A stretch of 64,000 nucleotides of DNA from Mycobacterium bourgelatii (GTDB lineage: Bacteria; Actinomycetota; Actinomycetes; Mycobacteriales; Mycobacteriaceae). Positions 25,587-33,748 of the stretch are shown piece after piece (within the stretch, counting starts at the first letter, position 1; every line of letters begins with the position of its first letter). The stretch is taken from assembly GCF_010723575.1 (NCBI RefSeq), contig NZ_BLKZ01000001.1, positions 930,001-994,000 on the forward strand, given 5' to 3'. The notes below the pieces were generated by a model that did not search any database, was not told the origin of the DNA, and was given only the letters and a program-made list of their open reading frames with translations. Both the position numbers and the translations under genes were made by a program.

Positions 25587-26831
25587 TCAGTATTGGGCCC
25601 TGCGGTTCATCGAGCGTGCGACCAGGATCAATGCGAACACGACGATGGCACCGATCACGGCCACGCCGACACGCACCGGTAAAGCATCCGCGGGCGACAT
25701 CAGCCCGGCGGCCTGGGGGTCGGTCGCCTGTCGGTCGGCGGGATTGGGCTTGCCGGGCAGCAGTGACGGGTCGGGCTCGACCAGCGAACCGATCTGGGTG
25801 CCCGGCGGCGTGCTGAATCCGTAATCGAGGAGGTGCGCCGCTTGTTCCCACGGCGGGATCGGCAGCCGGGTGCCGTGCAGCAGCACCGCCACCAGCCGTC
25901 GGCCGTTGCGGTTGGCCGCGCCGACGAAGGTCTGGCCGGCGTCGTCGGTGTAACCGGTCTTGCCGCCCATGGCGCCCGGATAGTTGTAGAGCAGCTTGTT
26001 GTCGTTTTCCAGCTCGTAGCCGGGGTGGTCGCCGTGGCCGGGGAAGTCGAACGTGCGGGTGGCGACGATGTCGGCGAAGACGGGGTTCTTCCAGGCGTAC
26101 CTGTAGAACAGGGCCATGTCGTAGGCCGACGTGCTCATGCCCGGTCCATCCAATCCCGATGGCGTGGCCACCCGGGTGTCGCGGCCGCCGAGCTTGGCGG
26201 CGAGCACGTTGAGCTTCTCCAGCGCGGCCTCCATGCCGCCGAGTTGCCTGGCCAAGGCGTGTGCGGCGTCATTGCCGGAATGCATCATCAGGCCGTGCAG
26301 CAGCTGGTTGATGGTGTACGTGCCGCCCGGCCCGACGCCGACCTGCGTGCCTTCGGCCGCCTCGTCGTCCTCGGTTCCCTCCACCGTCTTGTTGAGGTTG
26401 AAGGTGTTGATGGTGGCCATCGCGACCAGCACCTTGATGATGCTGGCGGGACGGTGCCGGCCATGGGGGTCCTTTGCGGCGATCACGGCGCCGCTGTCCA
26501 GATCCGCCACCAGCCACGCCTCGGCGGAGATGTCATTGGGTACCGGAGGCGTGTCGGGCGCGGTGATGATGCCGCAGCCGCCCAGTGCGCTGCCGCCGAC
26601 CGGGGTCGCCGGGACCGCCAATGGCAGTGGCGGATCACCGGCTTGGGGAACCTCTGACGAGTCCACCGCGGGCGGAGTGGTGACCCGGTAGGGGCAGTTT
26701 GTGGATGAGCCGTTGGCCACGGGGGTGGGGTCGGCCAAGGCGATCGGCATTCCCAGCGTGACCGGCCCGGCCAGCAGGAATGCCGCTGCCGCCAGGCCCG
26801 CGCCGCGAGACAGAGACCGTGAGAAAAGCAT
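25587..26831 (-). CDS. dacB1: D-alanyl-D-alanine carboxypeptidase (penicillin-binding protein)
   Basis: A 414-residue peptidase S11 enzyme trimming the terminal D-Ala of peptidoglycan stem peptides (Rv3330). An N-terminal signal (SRGAGLAAAAFLLAGPVTLG) is followed by a Pro-rich linker. The active site is shown by SIIK (Ser130, Lys133), HSGND (SxN) and GGKTGYTD (KTG). A C-terminal membrane anchor (VAVIGAIVVFALILVARS) with basic RRAQY end holds it outside the membrane. Start at ATG 26831 gives a good signal; the longer frame to 26936 runs through the dyad operator and is not credible. Confidence 0.95.
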   Translation of the reverse strand: MLFSRSLSRGAGLAAAAFLLAGPVTLGMPIALADPTPVANGSSTNCPYRVTTPPAVDSSEVPQAGDPPLPLAVPATPVGGSALGGCGIITAPDTPPVPNDISAEAWLVADLDSGAVIAAKDPHGRHRPASIIKVLVAMATINTFNLNKTVEGTEDDEAAEGTQVGVGPGGTYTINQLLHGLMMHSGNDAAHALARQLGGMEAALEKLNVLAAKLGGRDTRVATPSGLDGPGMSTSAYDMALFYRYAWKNPVFADIVATRTFDFPGHGDHPGYELENDNKLLYNYPGAMGGKTGYTDDAGQTFVGAANRNGRRLVAVLLHGTRLPIPPWEQAAHLLDYGFSTPPGTQIGSLVEPDPSLLPGKPNPADRQATDPQAAGLMSPADALPVRVGVAVIGAIVVFALILVARSMNRRAQY

Positions 26832-26902
26832 CGCTGAGCAGACTAGGCGATCCAGGTGGCAAACGCAGGTTGGCACGCTGTGACTAGTGTGACTGATGTT
26901 AT

Positions 26903-26936
26903 TTGACAGTGTCTGATATGTGTATGACACTGTCAA
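26903..26936. promoter_or_regulatory. Perfect 11-bp inverted repeat, probable MerR operator and bidirectional promoter
   Basis: TTGACAGTGTC (26903-26913) and GACACTGTCAA (26926-26936) are exact reverse complements, separated by 12 bp. The outer half of each arm is a consensus -35 (TTGACA), and 17 bp further on the opposite arm offers GACACT as a -10-like site, so the element is symmetric for both strands. It ends 3 bp before the MerR start and lies 72 bp upstream of dacB1. Autoregulation by the MerR protein is inferred. Confidence 0.75.
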
Positions 26937-26939
26937 TCA

Positions 26940-27542
26940 ATGGAATCACTGCTGACGCTCTCCGAGTTCGCCGCCGCGGCCGCCGACGCGGTCCAGGCGT
27001 CCGGCGCCGTGCCCGAGAATCGTCAGGCCAAGCCGATCCCGGCCGAGCGGATGATCCGCTACTACACCGCGCGCGGCCTGCTGCCGCGTCCGGGAAATCG
27101 GGGTCGTGCGCTCACCTACGGCCGGAAACACTTGGTGAGCCTCGTTGCCATCAAGCGGTTGCAGGGTCAGGGACTCTCGCTCGACGAGATCGGCCGGCGC
27201 CTGGCGGGTCTGTCGCCGGCGGAACTGGAAGCGCTGGCCGCCATCCCGCCCGGCGCGATCCCGGCCGATTTGGGCGACCCCGAACCGCTCCCGGAGCCGT
27301 CGCGCGCCGCGGGGCGGTTCTGGGAGACCGTTCCGGAAGTGGTGGCGGAACCGCCTGCACCGGACGGGCCCGCTGCGGCTGCTGAGCCCTCTGGGCCTGC
27401 CGTCACCAGCCTGCAGGCCGTCCGGCTTTCCGACACTGTCACCTTGCTCATCGACGGGCCGCTTCCCGAACTCGACGCGCTGCGCCGCGCGGCTGCGCCG
27501 CTGTTGGACCTACTGGACAATCGACGAAAGGACGCCCAGTGA
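26940..27542 (+). CDS. MerR family transcriptional regulator
   Basis: A 200-residue regulator. Residues 1-80 form a MerR helix-turn-helix: TLSEFAAAAADAV, the wing MIRYYTARGLLPRPGNRGRA, then YGRKHLVSLVAIKRLQGQGLSLDEI. The rest is Pro/Ala-rich linker and a C-terminal segment (SDTVTLLIDGPLPELDALRR) with no Cys pair, so metal sensing is not indicated. The ATG lies directly against a perfect dyad, leaving almost no leader. The stop overlaps the GTG of the VIT/VWA gene (GTGA), so the two form an operon. I do not recall it at this place in H37Rv. Confidence 0.88.
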   Translation: MESLLTLSEFAAAAADAVQASGAVPENRQAKPIPAERMIRYYTARGLLPRPGNRGRALTYGRKHLVSLVAIKRLQGQGLSLDEIGRRLAGLSPAELEALAAIPPGAIPADLGDPEPLPEPSRAAGRFWETVPEVVAEPPAPDGPAAAAEPSGPAVTSLQAVRLSDTVTLLIDGPLPELDALRRAAAPLLDLLDNRRKDAQ

Positions 27543-29866
27543 ACGCTCAGTTGCTCCCCATCATCGCCGCGGAGGCCATCCCCGGCCCGGGGCCGACGTG
27601 CGGCGAGTTGAGCTCGGCCGAGGGCGTTCGGCTGCCGCTCAAGGCTGTCGACGTCGACACCGTCATCGTCGGCATGACCGCGACCTCGACCGTGCGACAG
27701 CGGTTCGTCAACAACCTCGACACCGCCCTCGAGGCCACGTACGTGTTCCCGTTGCCCGCGCGGGCCGGGGTGACCGACTTCGTGGCCGACCTGGCCGGGC
27801 GACGCGTGGTCGGCGTGCTCAAGGAGCGTGGGGAGGCGCGAGCCGACTACGAGCAGGCGCTGGTCTCGGGTCAGCGCGCGGCGATCGTCGAGGAGGACCG
27901 CTCGGATGTGTTCTCGGTGCGGGTGGGCAACCTCGGCCCCGGTGAAGAGGCCACCATCGAGATGCGGCTGACGGGGCCGCTGGCGTTCGAAGACGGCGAG
28001 GCGACGTTCCGTTTCCCGCTCGTGGTCGCGCCGCGCTACACCACCGGCACCCCGCTGTCCGGCGACCGGACCGGCGGCGGCGAGGCCCCCGACACCGACG
28101 CCGTTCCGGATGCGTCACGGGTGACCCCGCCCCGGCTTGGCGACGGTGACGAGCGGCCGGACCTGCAGATCTCGCTGACGGTGGACGGCGGCGGTTTCGC
28201 GGTGTCGGACTTGCGGTCGTCCCTGCCGACCGCCGTGCTCGACTCGGATGGGGTGACCCGACTGGAGTTGCAGCCGGGTCTGCGAGCCGACCAGGACTTC
28301 ATCTTGCGGTTCCGCGTCGACCGGACGGAGTTGTCGTCGTCGGCGCTGCTGGTCCCCGACACCGAAGGTGACGAAGGTACATGGTCGGTGACGCTGTTGC
28401 CGCCCGCCGAAACATCCAGCGCTCCACGCGATGTCGTTGTCGTACTGGACCGTTCCGGGTCGATGCACGGCTGGAAGATGATCGCGGCGCGACGGGCTGC
28501 GGGGCGCATCGTCGACATGCTCGACACCGCCGACAGGTTCTGTGTGATCGCCTTCGACGACCGGGTTGATACTCCCGACGCGCTGCCCAACCGGCTCGTC
28601 GAGGCCACTGACCGCAACCGGTTTGCCGCGGCGTCGTGGTTGGGCTCGCTGCAGAGTCGCGGCGGCACGGAGATGGCCGAACCGTTGCGGATGGCCTTCC
28701 GGCTGCTGGCCAATGCGGACCAAGGCCGTTGCGCCAGCGTTGTTTTGGTGACTGACGGGCAGATCAGCGGTGAGGACCATTTGCTTCGCTCGCTTGCCAC
28801 GATCGCCGGGCGGACCCGCACCTACTGCGTGGGGATCGACCGCGCCGTCAACGCCGGCTTCCTCGACCGGCTCGCCAGCATGAACAGTGGCCGAGTCGAG
28901 TTGGTCGAATCCGAGGACCGCCTCGACGAGGCAATGGGCAGGTTGGCCCGCACCATAGGCCGTCCGACGCTGACCGACGTGCGGGTGAGCGCAGACGGGG
29001 TCGAGATCATCGACGGCACCGTCACCCCAGGCCGCGCGCCCGACGCCTTTGCCGGGGTGCCGTGTGTGATTTCCGGGCGCTACCGAGGATCTGCGGCTGG
29101 TGCTTCGCTTCGCGTCGCGGCCGACGCCTCGACCGGGCCGTTCGCGGTCACGGTGCCGGCCAAGACCGCGCCCGAAGCCATTGCTGTGCAAACGATCTGG
29201 GCACGATCTCTGGTCCGTGACATGGAGGACGACTACGCGTCGGGCCGTGGCGACACGGAGTTGGCCGTACAATTGGTGGCGCACTCGATCCGATTCGGGG
29301 TGCTGTCGCGGTTCACCGCATTCGTCGCCGTCGACCCCGAGCGCACCGACGCCGGACCGCTCACCGAGGTGATGCAGCCCGTCGAGCAGCCCGCTGGTTG
29401 GGCGATGCTGGCCGCGGCAGCGCCGACCACTGGAGCGTTCCCCATGGCCGCGCCAATGGGCGCGCCTCCGGCTGCGGCTGGGGTGCCTTTCGTCGGCACC
29501 GCTCGCCACCGCAGGACCGCCCCGGAGTTTGACGGCGGGGCACTGGATCCGCTCGCAAAACGCATGGCGCCCAAGCTGACTCAGCCGACTCGGCCGGCTC
29601 TGAAGGATGTGCTCAAGGCGGTGGAGAAGGCGGTCGGTCACGACGAGACGGGACTGTCCGGCTTCTTGCAACAACTCGAGGCCGAACGCGCAGCCACTTC
29701 CGATCCGGCGTTGGAGGCAGCTCTGGAGAACCTTTGCGACGCACTGCGGGCATATGTGTCGAGCCCGAGTGACGCGGGCGCGAGGCAAGTGCGGGAGGCC
29801 GTCGCGGAGGTGAAGAAAGCCCTGAAACACGTTCGGGCGGGCCGAAAGCTGCGCTTCTGGGAGTAG
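27539..29866 (+). CDS. VIT and von Willebrand factor type A domain protein
   Basis: A 775-residue protein with no signal peptide, so probably cytosolic. The N-terminal VIT domain (about residues 10-135) has the family segments ATSTVRQRFVNNLDTALEAT, YVFPLPARAGVTDF and AIVEEDRSDVFSVRVGNL. A VWA domain (about 295-460) has a complete MIDAS: Asp304-x-Ser306-x-Ser308 in VVLDRSGSMHGW, the Thr of GGTEMAEP and the Asp of VLVTDGQISG. The C-terminal 100 residues are helical and charged. Such proteins mediate metal-dependent protein contacts; the partner is unknown. Coupled to the MerR gene by a 4-nt overlap, followed 5 nt later by the convergent aminotransferase stop. Confidence 0.9.
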   Translation: MNAQLLPIIAAEAIPGPGPTCGELSSAEGVRLPLKAVDVDTVIVGMTATSTVRQRFVNNLDTALEATYVFPLPARAGVTDFVADLAGRRVVGVLKERGEARADYEQALVSGQRAAIVEEDRSDVFSVRVGNLGPGEEATIEMRLTGPLAFEDGEATFRFPLVVAPRYTTGTPLSGDRTGGGEAPDTDAVPDASRVTPPRLGDGDERPDLQISLTVDGGGFAVSDLRSSLPTAVLDSDGVTRLELQPGLRADQDFILRFRVDRTELSSSALLVPDTEGDEGTWSVTLLPPAETSSAPRDVVVVLDRSGSMHGWKMIAARRAAGRIVDMLDTADRFCVIAFDDRVDTPDALPNRLVEATDRNRFAAASWLGSLQSRGGTEMAEPLRMAFRLLANADQGRCASVVLVTDGQISGEDHLLRSLATIAGRTRTYCVGIDRAVNAGFLDRLASMNSGRVELVESEDRLDEAMGRLARTIGRPTLTDVRVSADGVEIIDGTVTPGRAPDAFAGVPCVISGRYRGSAAGASLRVAADASTGPFAVTVPAKTAPEAIAVQTIWARSLVRDMEDDYASGRGDTELAVQLVAHSIRFGVLSRFTAFVAVDPERTDAGPLTEVMQPVEQPAGWAMLAAAAPTTGAFPMAAPMGAPPAAAGVPFVGTARHRRTAPEFDGGALDPLAKRMAPKLTQPTRPALKDVLKAVEKAVGHDETGLSGFLQQLEAERAATSDPALEAALENLCDALRAYVSSPSDAGARQVREAVAEVKKALKHVRAGRKLRFWE

Positions 29867-29871
29867 TCAGG

Positions 29872-31191
29872 TCATGCCTGCGAGAGCACACCGCGCAGGA
29901 TCGATTCGATGGCGTCGAATTCGGCTTGAGTGCTGATCAGCGGAGGGGCGAGCTGAATGACGGCGTCGCCACGGTCGTCGGTGCGGCAGTACAAGCCGGC
30001 TTCGAAGAGCGACTTGGACACGTGGCGCAGCAGCGAGGCGCGCTCGTCATCGGTGAACTTCTCCTTGCCGGCCTGATCTTTGACCAACTCGATGCCGAAG
30101 AAGAACCCTTCGCCGCGTACGTCGCCGACGATGGGCAGGTCGTAAAGCTTTTCCAGCGTGGCGCGCAGTGCGGGAGAGTTTTGCTTGACGTGTTCGTTGA
30201 GGCCTTCACGTTCGAAGATGTCGAGGTTGGCCAAGGCGACGGCCGCCGAAACCGGGTGGCCGCCGAAGGTGTAACCGTGCCGGAAGGTCGTTTTGCCGTC
30301 GTTGAATGGCTCAAAGACCTTGTCACTGGCGATCATTGCGCCTAATGGCGAGTAACCCGACGTCATGCCCTTGGCGCAGGTGATCATGTCGGGCACATAG
30401 CCGAAGTCGTCGCAGGCGAACATCGATCCGATCCGGCCGAACGCGCAGATCACCTCGTCGGAAACCAGGAGCACGTCGTACTCGTCGCAGATTTCCCGCA
30501 CCCGCTCGAAATAGCCCGGGGGCGGCGGGTACGAGCCGCCGGCGTTCTGGACGGGTTCGAGGAAGACCGCGGCGACGGTGTCGGGCCCTTCGAACTCGAT
30601 CGCCTCGGCGATCCGGTCGGCGGCCCATTGGCCGAACGCCTTGATGTCCGTGTGGAACGGCTCCGGAGCCCGGTAGAAGTTGGTGTTGGGCACCCGGAAG
30701 CCGCCCGGCGCCAACGGCTCAAACGCTTCCTTGTACTTCGGTAGGCCGGTGATCGACAGGGCACCCTGCGTGGTTCCGTGATAGGCGATGGCGCGCGAAA
30801 TCACTTTGTACTTATTGGGTTTGCCGACGAGCTTGAAGTATTGCTTGGCGACCTTCCACGCGGTTTCGACGGCCTCGGTGCCGCCGTTGGTGAAGAAAAC
30901 CCGGTTCAGGTCGCCTGGCGCGTAGTGCGCTAGACGCTCGGCGAGTTCGATTGCCGGCGGCGTCGCGTGACCCCACAGCGGGAAGAACGCCAGTTTCTCG
31001 GCTTGGCGCGCGGCGGCCTCGGCCAGTTCGGTGCGGCCGTGGCCGACCTGCACGACGAACAGACCCGACAGCGCGTCGAGGTAACTCTTGCCGCGGTCGT
31101 CGAAGATGGTGACGCCTTCGCCGCGGGTGATGACGGGCGGCGTGATGCCGTTGCCGTGCTGGGCGAAATGGAGCCAAAGGTTGTTAGTCAT
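29872..31191 (-). CDS. Class III PLP-dependent aminotransferase (Rv3329-like)
   Basis: A 439-residue omega-type aminotransferase. The PLP lysine is Lys274 in TCAKGMTSGYSPLGA, and the cofactor Asp245 lies in LLVSDEVICAFGRIG. GGTEAVETAWKVAKQYF binds phosphate, and SRAIAYHGTTQGALSITG is typical of the pyruvate-dependent branch. It moves an amino group from an amine or beta-amino acid to a keto acid; the donor is not predictable. The ATG is 24 nt from a 57-bp tandem repeat array that fills the promoter region shared with sigJ. Convergent with the VIT/VWA gene. Confidence 0.92.
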   Translation of the reverse strand: MTNNLWLHFAQHGNGITPPVITRGEGVTIFDDRGKSYLDALSGLFVVQVGHGRTELAEAAARQAEKLAFFPLWGHATPPAIELAERLAHYAPGDLNRVFFTNGGTEAVETAWKVAKQYFKLVGKPNKYKVISRAIAYHGTTQGALSITGLPKYKEAFEPLAPGGFRVPNTNFYRAPEPFHTDIKAFGQWAADRIAEAIEFEGPDTVAAVFLEPVQNAGGSYPPPPGYFERVREICDEYDVLLVSDEVICAFGRIGSMFACDDFGYVPDMITCAKGMTSGYSPLGAMIASDKVFEPFNDGKTTFRHGYTFGGHPVSAAVALANLDIFEREGLNEHVKQNSPALRATLEKLYDLPIVGDVRGEGFFFGIELVKDQAGKEKFTDDERASLLRHVSKSLFEAGLYCRTDDRGDAVIQLAPPLISTQAEFDAIESILRGVLSQA

Positions 31192-31214
31192 GGTGATCGC
31201 GATGCTAGCCGCTT

Positions 31215-31556
31215 GGCTGGATGGCGCGGCTCCTTACTCGCGCCGTCCCGGCGCTCGCCGTCGCCGCGCTCGGTTGGATGGCGCGGCTCCTTACTCGCGC
31301 CGTCCCGGCGCTCGCCGTCGCCGCGCTCGGTTGGATGGCGCGGCTCCTTACTCGCGCCGTCCCGGCGCTCGCCGTCGCCGCGCTCGGTTGGATGGCGCGG
31401 CTCCTTACTCGCGCCGTCCCGGCGCTCGCCGTCGCCGCGCTCGGTTGGATGGCGCGGCTCCTTACTCGCGCCGTCCCGGCGCTCGCCGTCGCCGCGCTCG
31501 GTTGGATGGCGCGGCTCCTTACTCGCGCCGTCCCGGCGCTCGCCGTCGCCGCGCTA
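31215..31556. repeat. 57-bp tandem repeat array, six copies
   Basis: Six near-identical 57-bp units repeat with ATGGCGCGGCTCC at 31221, 31278, 31335, 31392, 31449 and 31506. Each continues through TTACTCGCGCCGTCCCGG and ends GCCGTCGCCGCGCTCGG. There are no unique spacers between units. Because 57 is a multiple of three, every frame stays open through the array. It occupies nearly the whole 376-bp space between the divergent aminotransferase and sigJ genes, and ends 11 bp before the sigJ ATG. This is a typical VNTR architecture. Confidence 0.95.
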
Positions 31557-31567
31557 GGCTCGCGACT

Positions 31568-32467
31568 ATGACGGTGGTAGCCGAGTTCGAGGAGCTGCGA
31601 CCTCATCTCATGTCGGTCGCATATCGGCTGACTGGCACCGTGGCAGATGCCGAAGACATCGTCCAGGAGGCATGGCTTCGTTGGGACGGCCAGGAATCGC
31701 AGATCGAAGACCCGCGGGCGTGGCTCACCACCGTCGTCAGCCGGCTAGGCCTGGACAAGCTGCGCTCGGCCGCGCACCGGCGGGAGACCTACACCGGCAA
31801 CTGGCTACCCGAGCCCGTCGTCACCGGCTTCGACAGTGGCGATCCGCTGTCGGCAGTGGTGGCCAATGAGGATGCCCGGTTCGCGGCGATGGTGGTGTTG
31901 GAGCGACTAACCCCCGATCACCGAGTGGCGTTCGTGCTGCACGACGGGTTCTCGGTGCCGTTCTCCGAAATCGCCGAGGTATTGGGCGTCAGCGAAGCGT
32001 CCGCGCGGCAACTGGCGTCGCGCGCCCGCAAGGCTGTCGCATCCGCGCCCCCGCCCGAACCTGACCGCGCTCACAACGAGGTGGTCGGCAAGTTGATGGC
32101 TGCCATGGCCGCCGGGGACATCGACGCCGTGGTATCGCTCCTGCACCCCGACGTGACGTTCACCGGCGACTCGGACGGCAAGGTGGCGACGGCCGTCCAG
32201 GTCATCCGCGGCGCCGACAAGGTGGTTCGGTTCATGCTCGGCCTGGCCAACCGCTACGGCGATGCCTTCTACACATCCCACCAGCTGGCGCTGATCAACG
32301 GTGAACTGGGTTCTTACACACCGGGTTTCGATGCAGCGGAAGGCAGGAAGCCGATGCCGCCGCGCATTACCGCGATGACGGTGCGCGACGGAAAGGTGGT
32401 CGCGCTGTGGGACATTGCCAATCCCGACAAGTTCACCGGCTCGCCGCTTAGGGCGTCGGAGGCGTAG
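31568..32467 (+). CDS. sigJ: ECF sigma factor SigJ (ECF41 type) with SnoaL-like tail
   Basis: A 299-residue extracytoplasmic function sigma factor. Region 2 (residues 10-70: LMSVAYRLTGTVADAEDIVQ) and region 4 (115-165: LTPDHRVAFVLHDGF, ASARQLASRARK) direct RNA polymerase to specific promoters. A SnoaL-like domain (175-290) replaces a separate anti-sigma factor. The ECF41 marks are present: WLPEP in the linker (79-83) and NPDKF at the end (285-289). The ATG at 31568 was chosen; the frame is also open upstream through the whole repeat array. Known from Mtb as an oxidative-stress related factor (Rv3328c). A CMD-family gene, the usual ECF41 partner class, lies convergently next door. Confidence 0.93.
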   Translation: MTVVAEFEELRPHLMSVAYRLTGTVADAEDIVQEAWLRWDGQESQIEDPRAWLTTVVSRLGLDKLRSAAHRRETYTGNWLPEPVVTGFDSGDPLSAVVANEDARFAAMVVLERLTPDHRVAFVLHDGFSVPFSEIAEVLGVSEASARQLASRARKAVASAPPPEPDRAHNEVVGKLMAAMAAGDIDAVVSLLHPDVTFTGDSDGKVATAVQVIRGADKVVRFMLGLANRYGDAFYTSHQLALINGELGSYTPGFDAAEGRKPMPPRITAMTVRDGKVVALWDIANPDKFTGSPLRASEA

Positions 32468-32491
32468 TGGCTCGCCACGGGGTCGCGCCGC

Positions 32492-32547
32492 GAGCGCGCC
32501 CATATGTACGCGACACACCGGTGAAACGCGTACATTTGCGCGCGCTC
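32492..32547. repeat. 56-bp palindromic repeat, copy A (solo)
   Basis: The element begins GAGCGCGCCCATATGTACGC and ends CGTACATTTGCGCGCGCTC. Its arms pair along almost the full length, with one mismatch in the inner 12 bp, and the centre CACCGGTG is itself palindromic. It shares length and pattern with two copies at 55018 and 56000. It lies between the convergent sigJ and CMD genes and could also work as a bidirectional terminator-like hairpin. Confidence 0.8.
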
Positions 32548-32588
32548 GTGGGAGGCGCGCCGCGCTCGGGGTGGGGTTCGCGCCCCCT

Positions 32589-33188
32589 TCACTCGCGCTC
32601 GGCGGAAACCTCGGTGGCCCAAGGAACCCGGCAGGCGTCACCGGAATTGAAGCCCTGCTCGGTGATGCCGAGTGCCGCGTACATCCGCGCGCGCATGTTC
32701 TCCACACCGATTTGGTAGCTCAGCTCGACCACGCCGGCATCGCCGAAGCGGGCGCGTAGATCGGCAACCTGCTCGTCGGTGACCGAATGCGGGTCGGTGG
32801 TCATGGCGTCGGCGTAGGCGATGGCGGCGCGCTCGTCGTCAGTGAAGTGCGGCGAGGTGGCGTAGTTGTCGATGTCCTTGAGCCGCTCCATGTCGAGGCC
32901 TTCGAGACGCTGCAGCATGGACCCGAAGTCCACGCACCATGAGCAGCCGATGGTGCGGGCCGTCCAGAACACCGCCAGCTCGCGCACGCTGACCGGAAGT
33001 GTCTGCGACGCTCGCTGCAGCAAGGTTTCGTGCACCGCATTCGCCATTAGCAAGCGGGGATGATGCGCGGCGACGGAGAATGGTTCCGGGACCTCCCCGA
33101 AGCGTCGTTTGGCGACGCGGTACATGAGGCGGGTCAGGAACCCGGCGCGGTCGGGGGACAGGGGTTGGATGCGTGTTTTCTGTGTCAT
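32589..33188 (-). CDS. Carboxymuconolactone decarboxylase (AhpD-like) family protein
   Basis: A 199-residue protein of the CMD/AhpD fold. The redox pair Cys82-x-x-Cys85 lies in IGCSWCVDFG, preceded by SVRELAVFWTARTIG, the classic helix before the active site. The C-terminal half has DERAAIAYADAMTTDPHSVT and YQIGVENMRARM, as in the family. It probably handles peroxide or a related oxidant with a CxxC couple. ECF41 sigma factors such as SigJ are commonly encoded beside CMD, oxidoreductase or epimerase proteins, so this is a good candidate SigJ partner. Start at ATG 33188 (MTQKTR); an ATG at 33194 is equally possible. Confidence 0.87.
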   Translation of the reverse strand: MTQKTRIQPLSPDRAGFLTRLMYRVAKRRFGEVPEPFSVAAHHPRLLMANAVHETLLQRASQTLPVSVRELAVFWTARTIGCSWCVDFGSMLQRLEGLDMERLKDIDNYATSPHFTDDERAAIAYADAMTTDPHSVTDEQVADLRARFGDAGVVELSYQIGVENMRARMYAALGITEQGFNSGDACRVPWATEVSAERE

Positions 33189-33289
33189 GCCCATCAGACG
33201 AGACAGCCCGCCGATCTGTGACATGCGGTCCAAGAATTTTCCAAGAATCCATCAAGAATCCGACAAGTAGCACGTCAGAGGCTCTGTAC

Positions 33290-33748
33290 GTGACTTACGA
33301 AACGGCTTCCTACTGGACCTTCACCGAACTCCCGCGGCCGCAGGACATCGAGGACATGGCACACGCCGAGGTGCTGGTTGCCGATTCGCGGTTGGACCAG
33401 AGCCTGATCCGCGCCGCCGTCGACGAGGTTTTCGAAGCCAACCCCACCCTGGGGGCGGTATTCGAACCCTGGTGTGACCGCTGGATGGCGCGTCCGGGGG
33501 GTTCATGGGCCTGGGCGGTGGAGCCGCCCGGTGCCACGGTCGCCGAGGTCATCGCACGTCAGCGCGCAGCCTTCGACATGCGCCTCGGCAGATTGTTCGG
33601 CGTTTCGCTGCTGCCCGGGACTCCCGACCGGCTGGTGCTCACGGCCAGTCACCTGTGCGTGGACGGCGAGTCGTGGCAGGCCGTGGTTGAGGAGGTCGTG
33701 ACGGCCTATGACGCGGGCCAGCTGGAACCCGAACCCGCGCGGATCTAG
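33290..33748 (+). CDS. Condensation-domain-like short protein
   Basis: A 152-residue product from GTG 33290 (VTYETASYWTFTELP), with AGAGG about 8 nt upstream. The segment ASHLCVDGESWQAVVEEV looks like the HHxxxDG catalytic motif region of NRPS condensation and related acyltransferase domains, with Ser in place of the first His. DQSLIRAAVDEVFEANPTLG also matches the N-terminal helix of these domains. A full domain is about 450 residues, so this is either a stand-alone N-terminal half or a remnant. An upstream extension to 33173 overlaps the CMD gene and is unlikely. The stop overlaps the convergent SCO6745-like gene by 4 nt. Confidence 0.6.
   Translation: MTYETASYWTFTELPRPQDIEDMAHAEVLVADSRLDQSLIRAAVDEVFEANPTLGAVFEPWCDRWMARPGGSWAWAVEPPGATVAEVIARQRAAFDMRLGRLFGVSLLPGTPDRLVLTASHLCVDGESWQAVVEEVVTAYDAGQLEPEPARI

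Noticed and set aside
31215..31556. CRISPR array
   Set aside because: Units are contiguous and identical without unique spacers, and no cas genes are present.
31088..31567. N-terminal extension of SigJ through the 57-bp array
   Set aside because: It overlaps the aminotransferase start, and the sigma region 2 begins normally at 31568. The open frame follows from the unit length of 57. It is kept only as a question in the findings.
33173..33289. Longer N terminus of the condensation-like protein
   Set aside because: It overlaps the divergent CMD start and the residues are not family-like.
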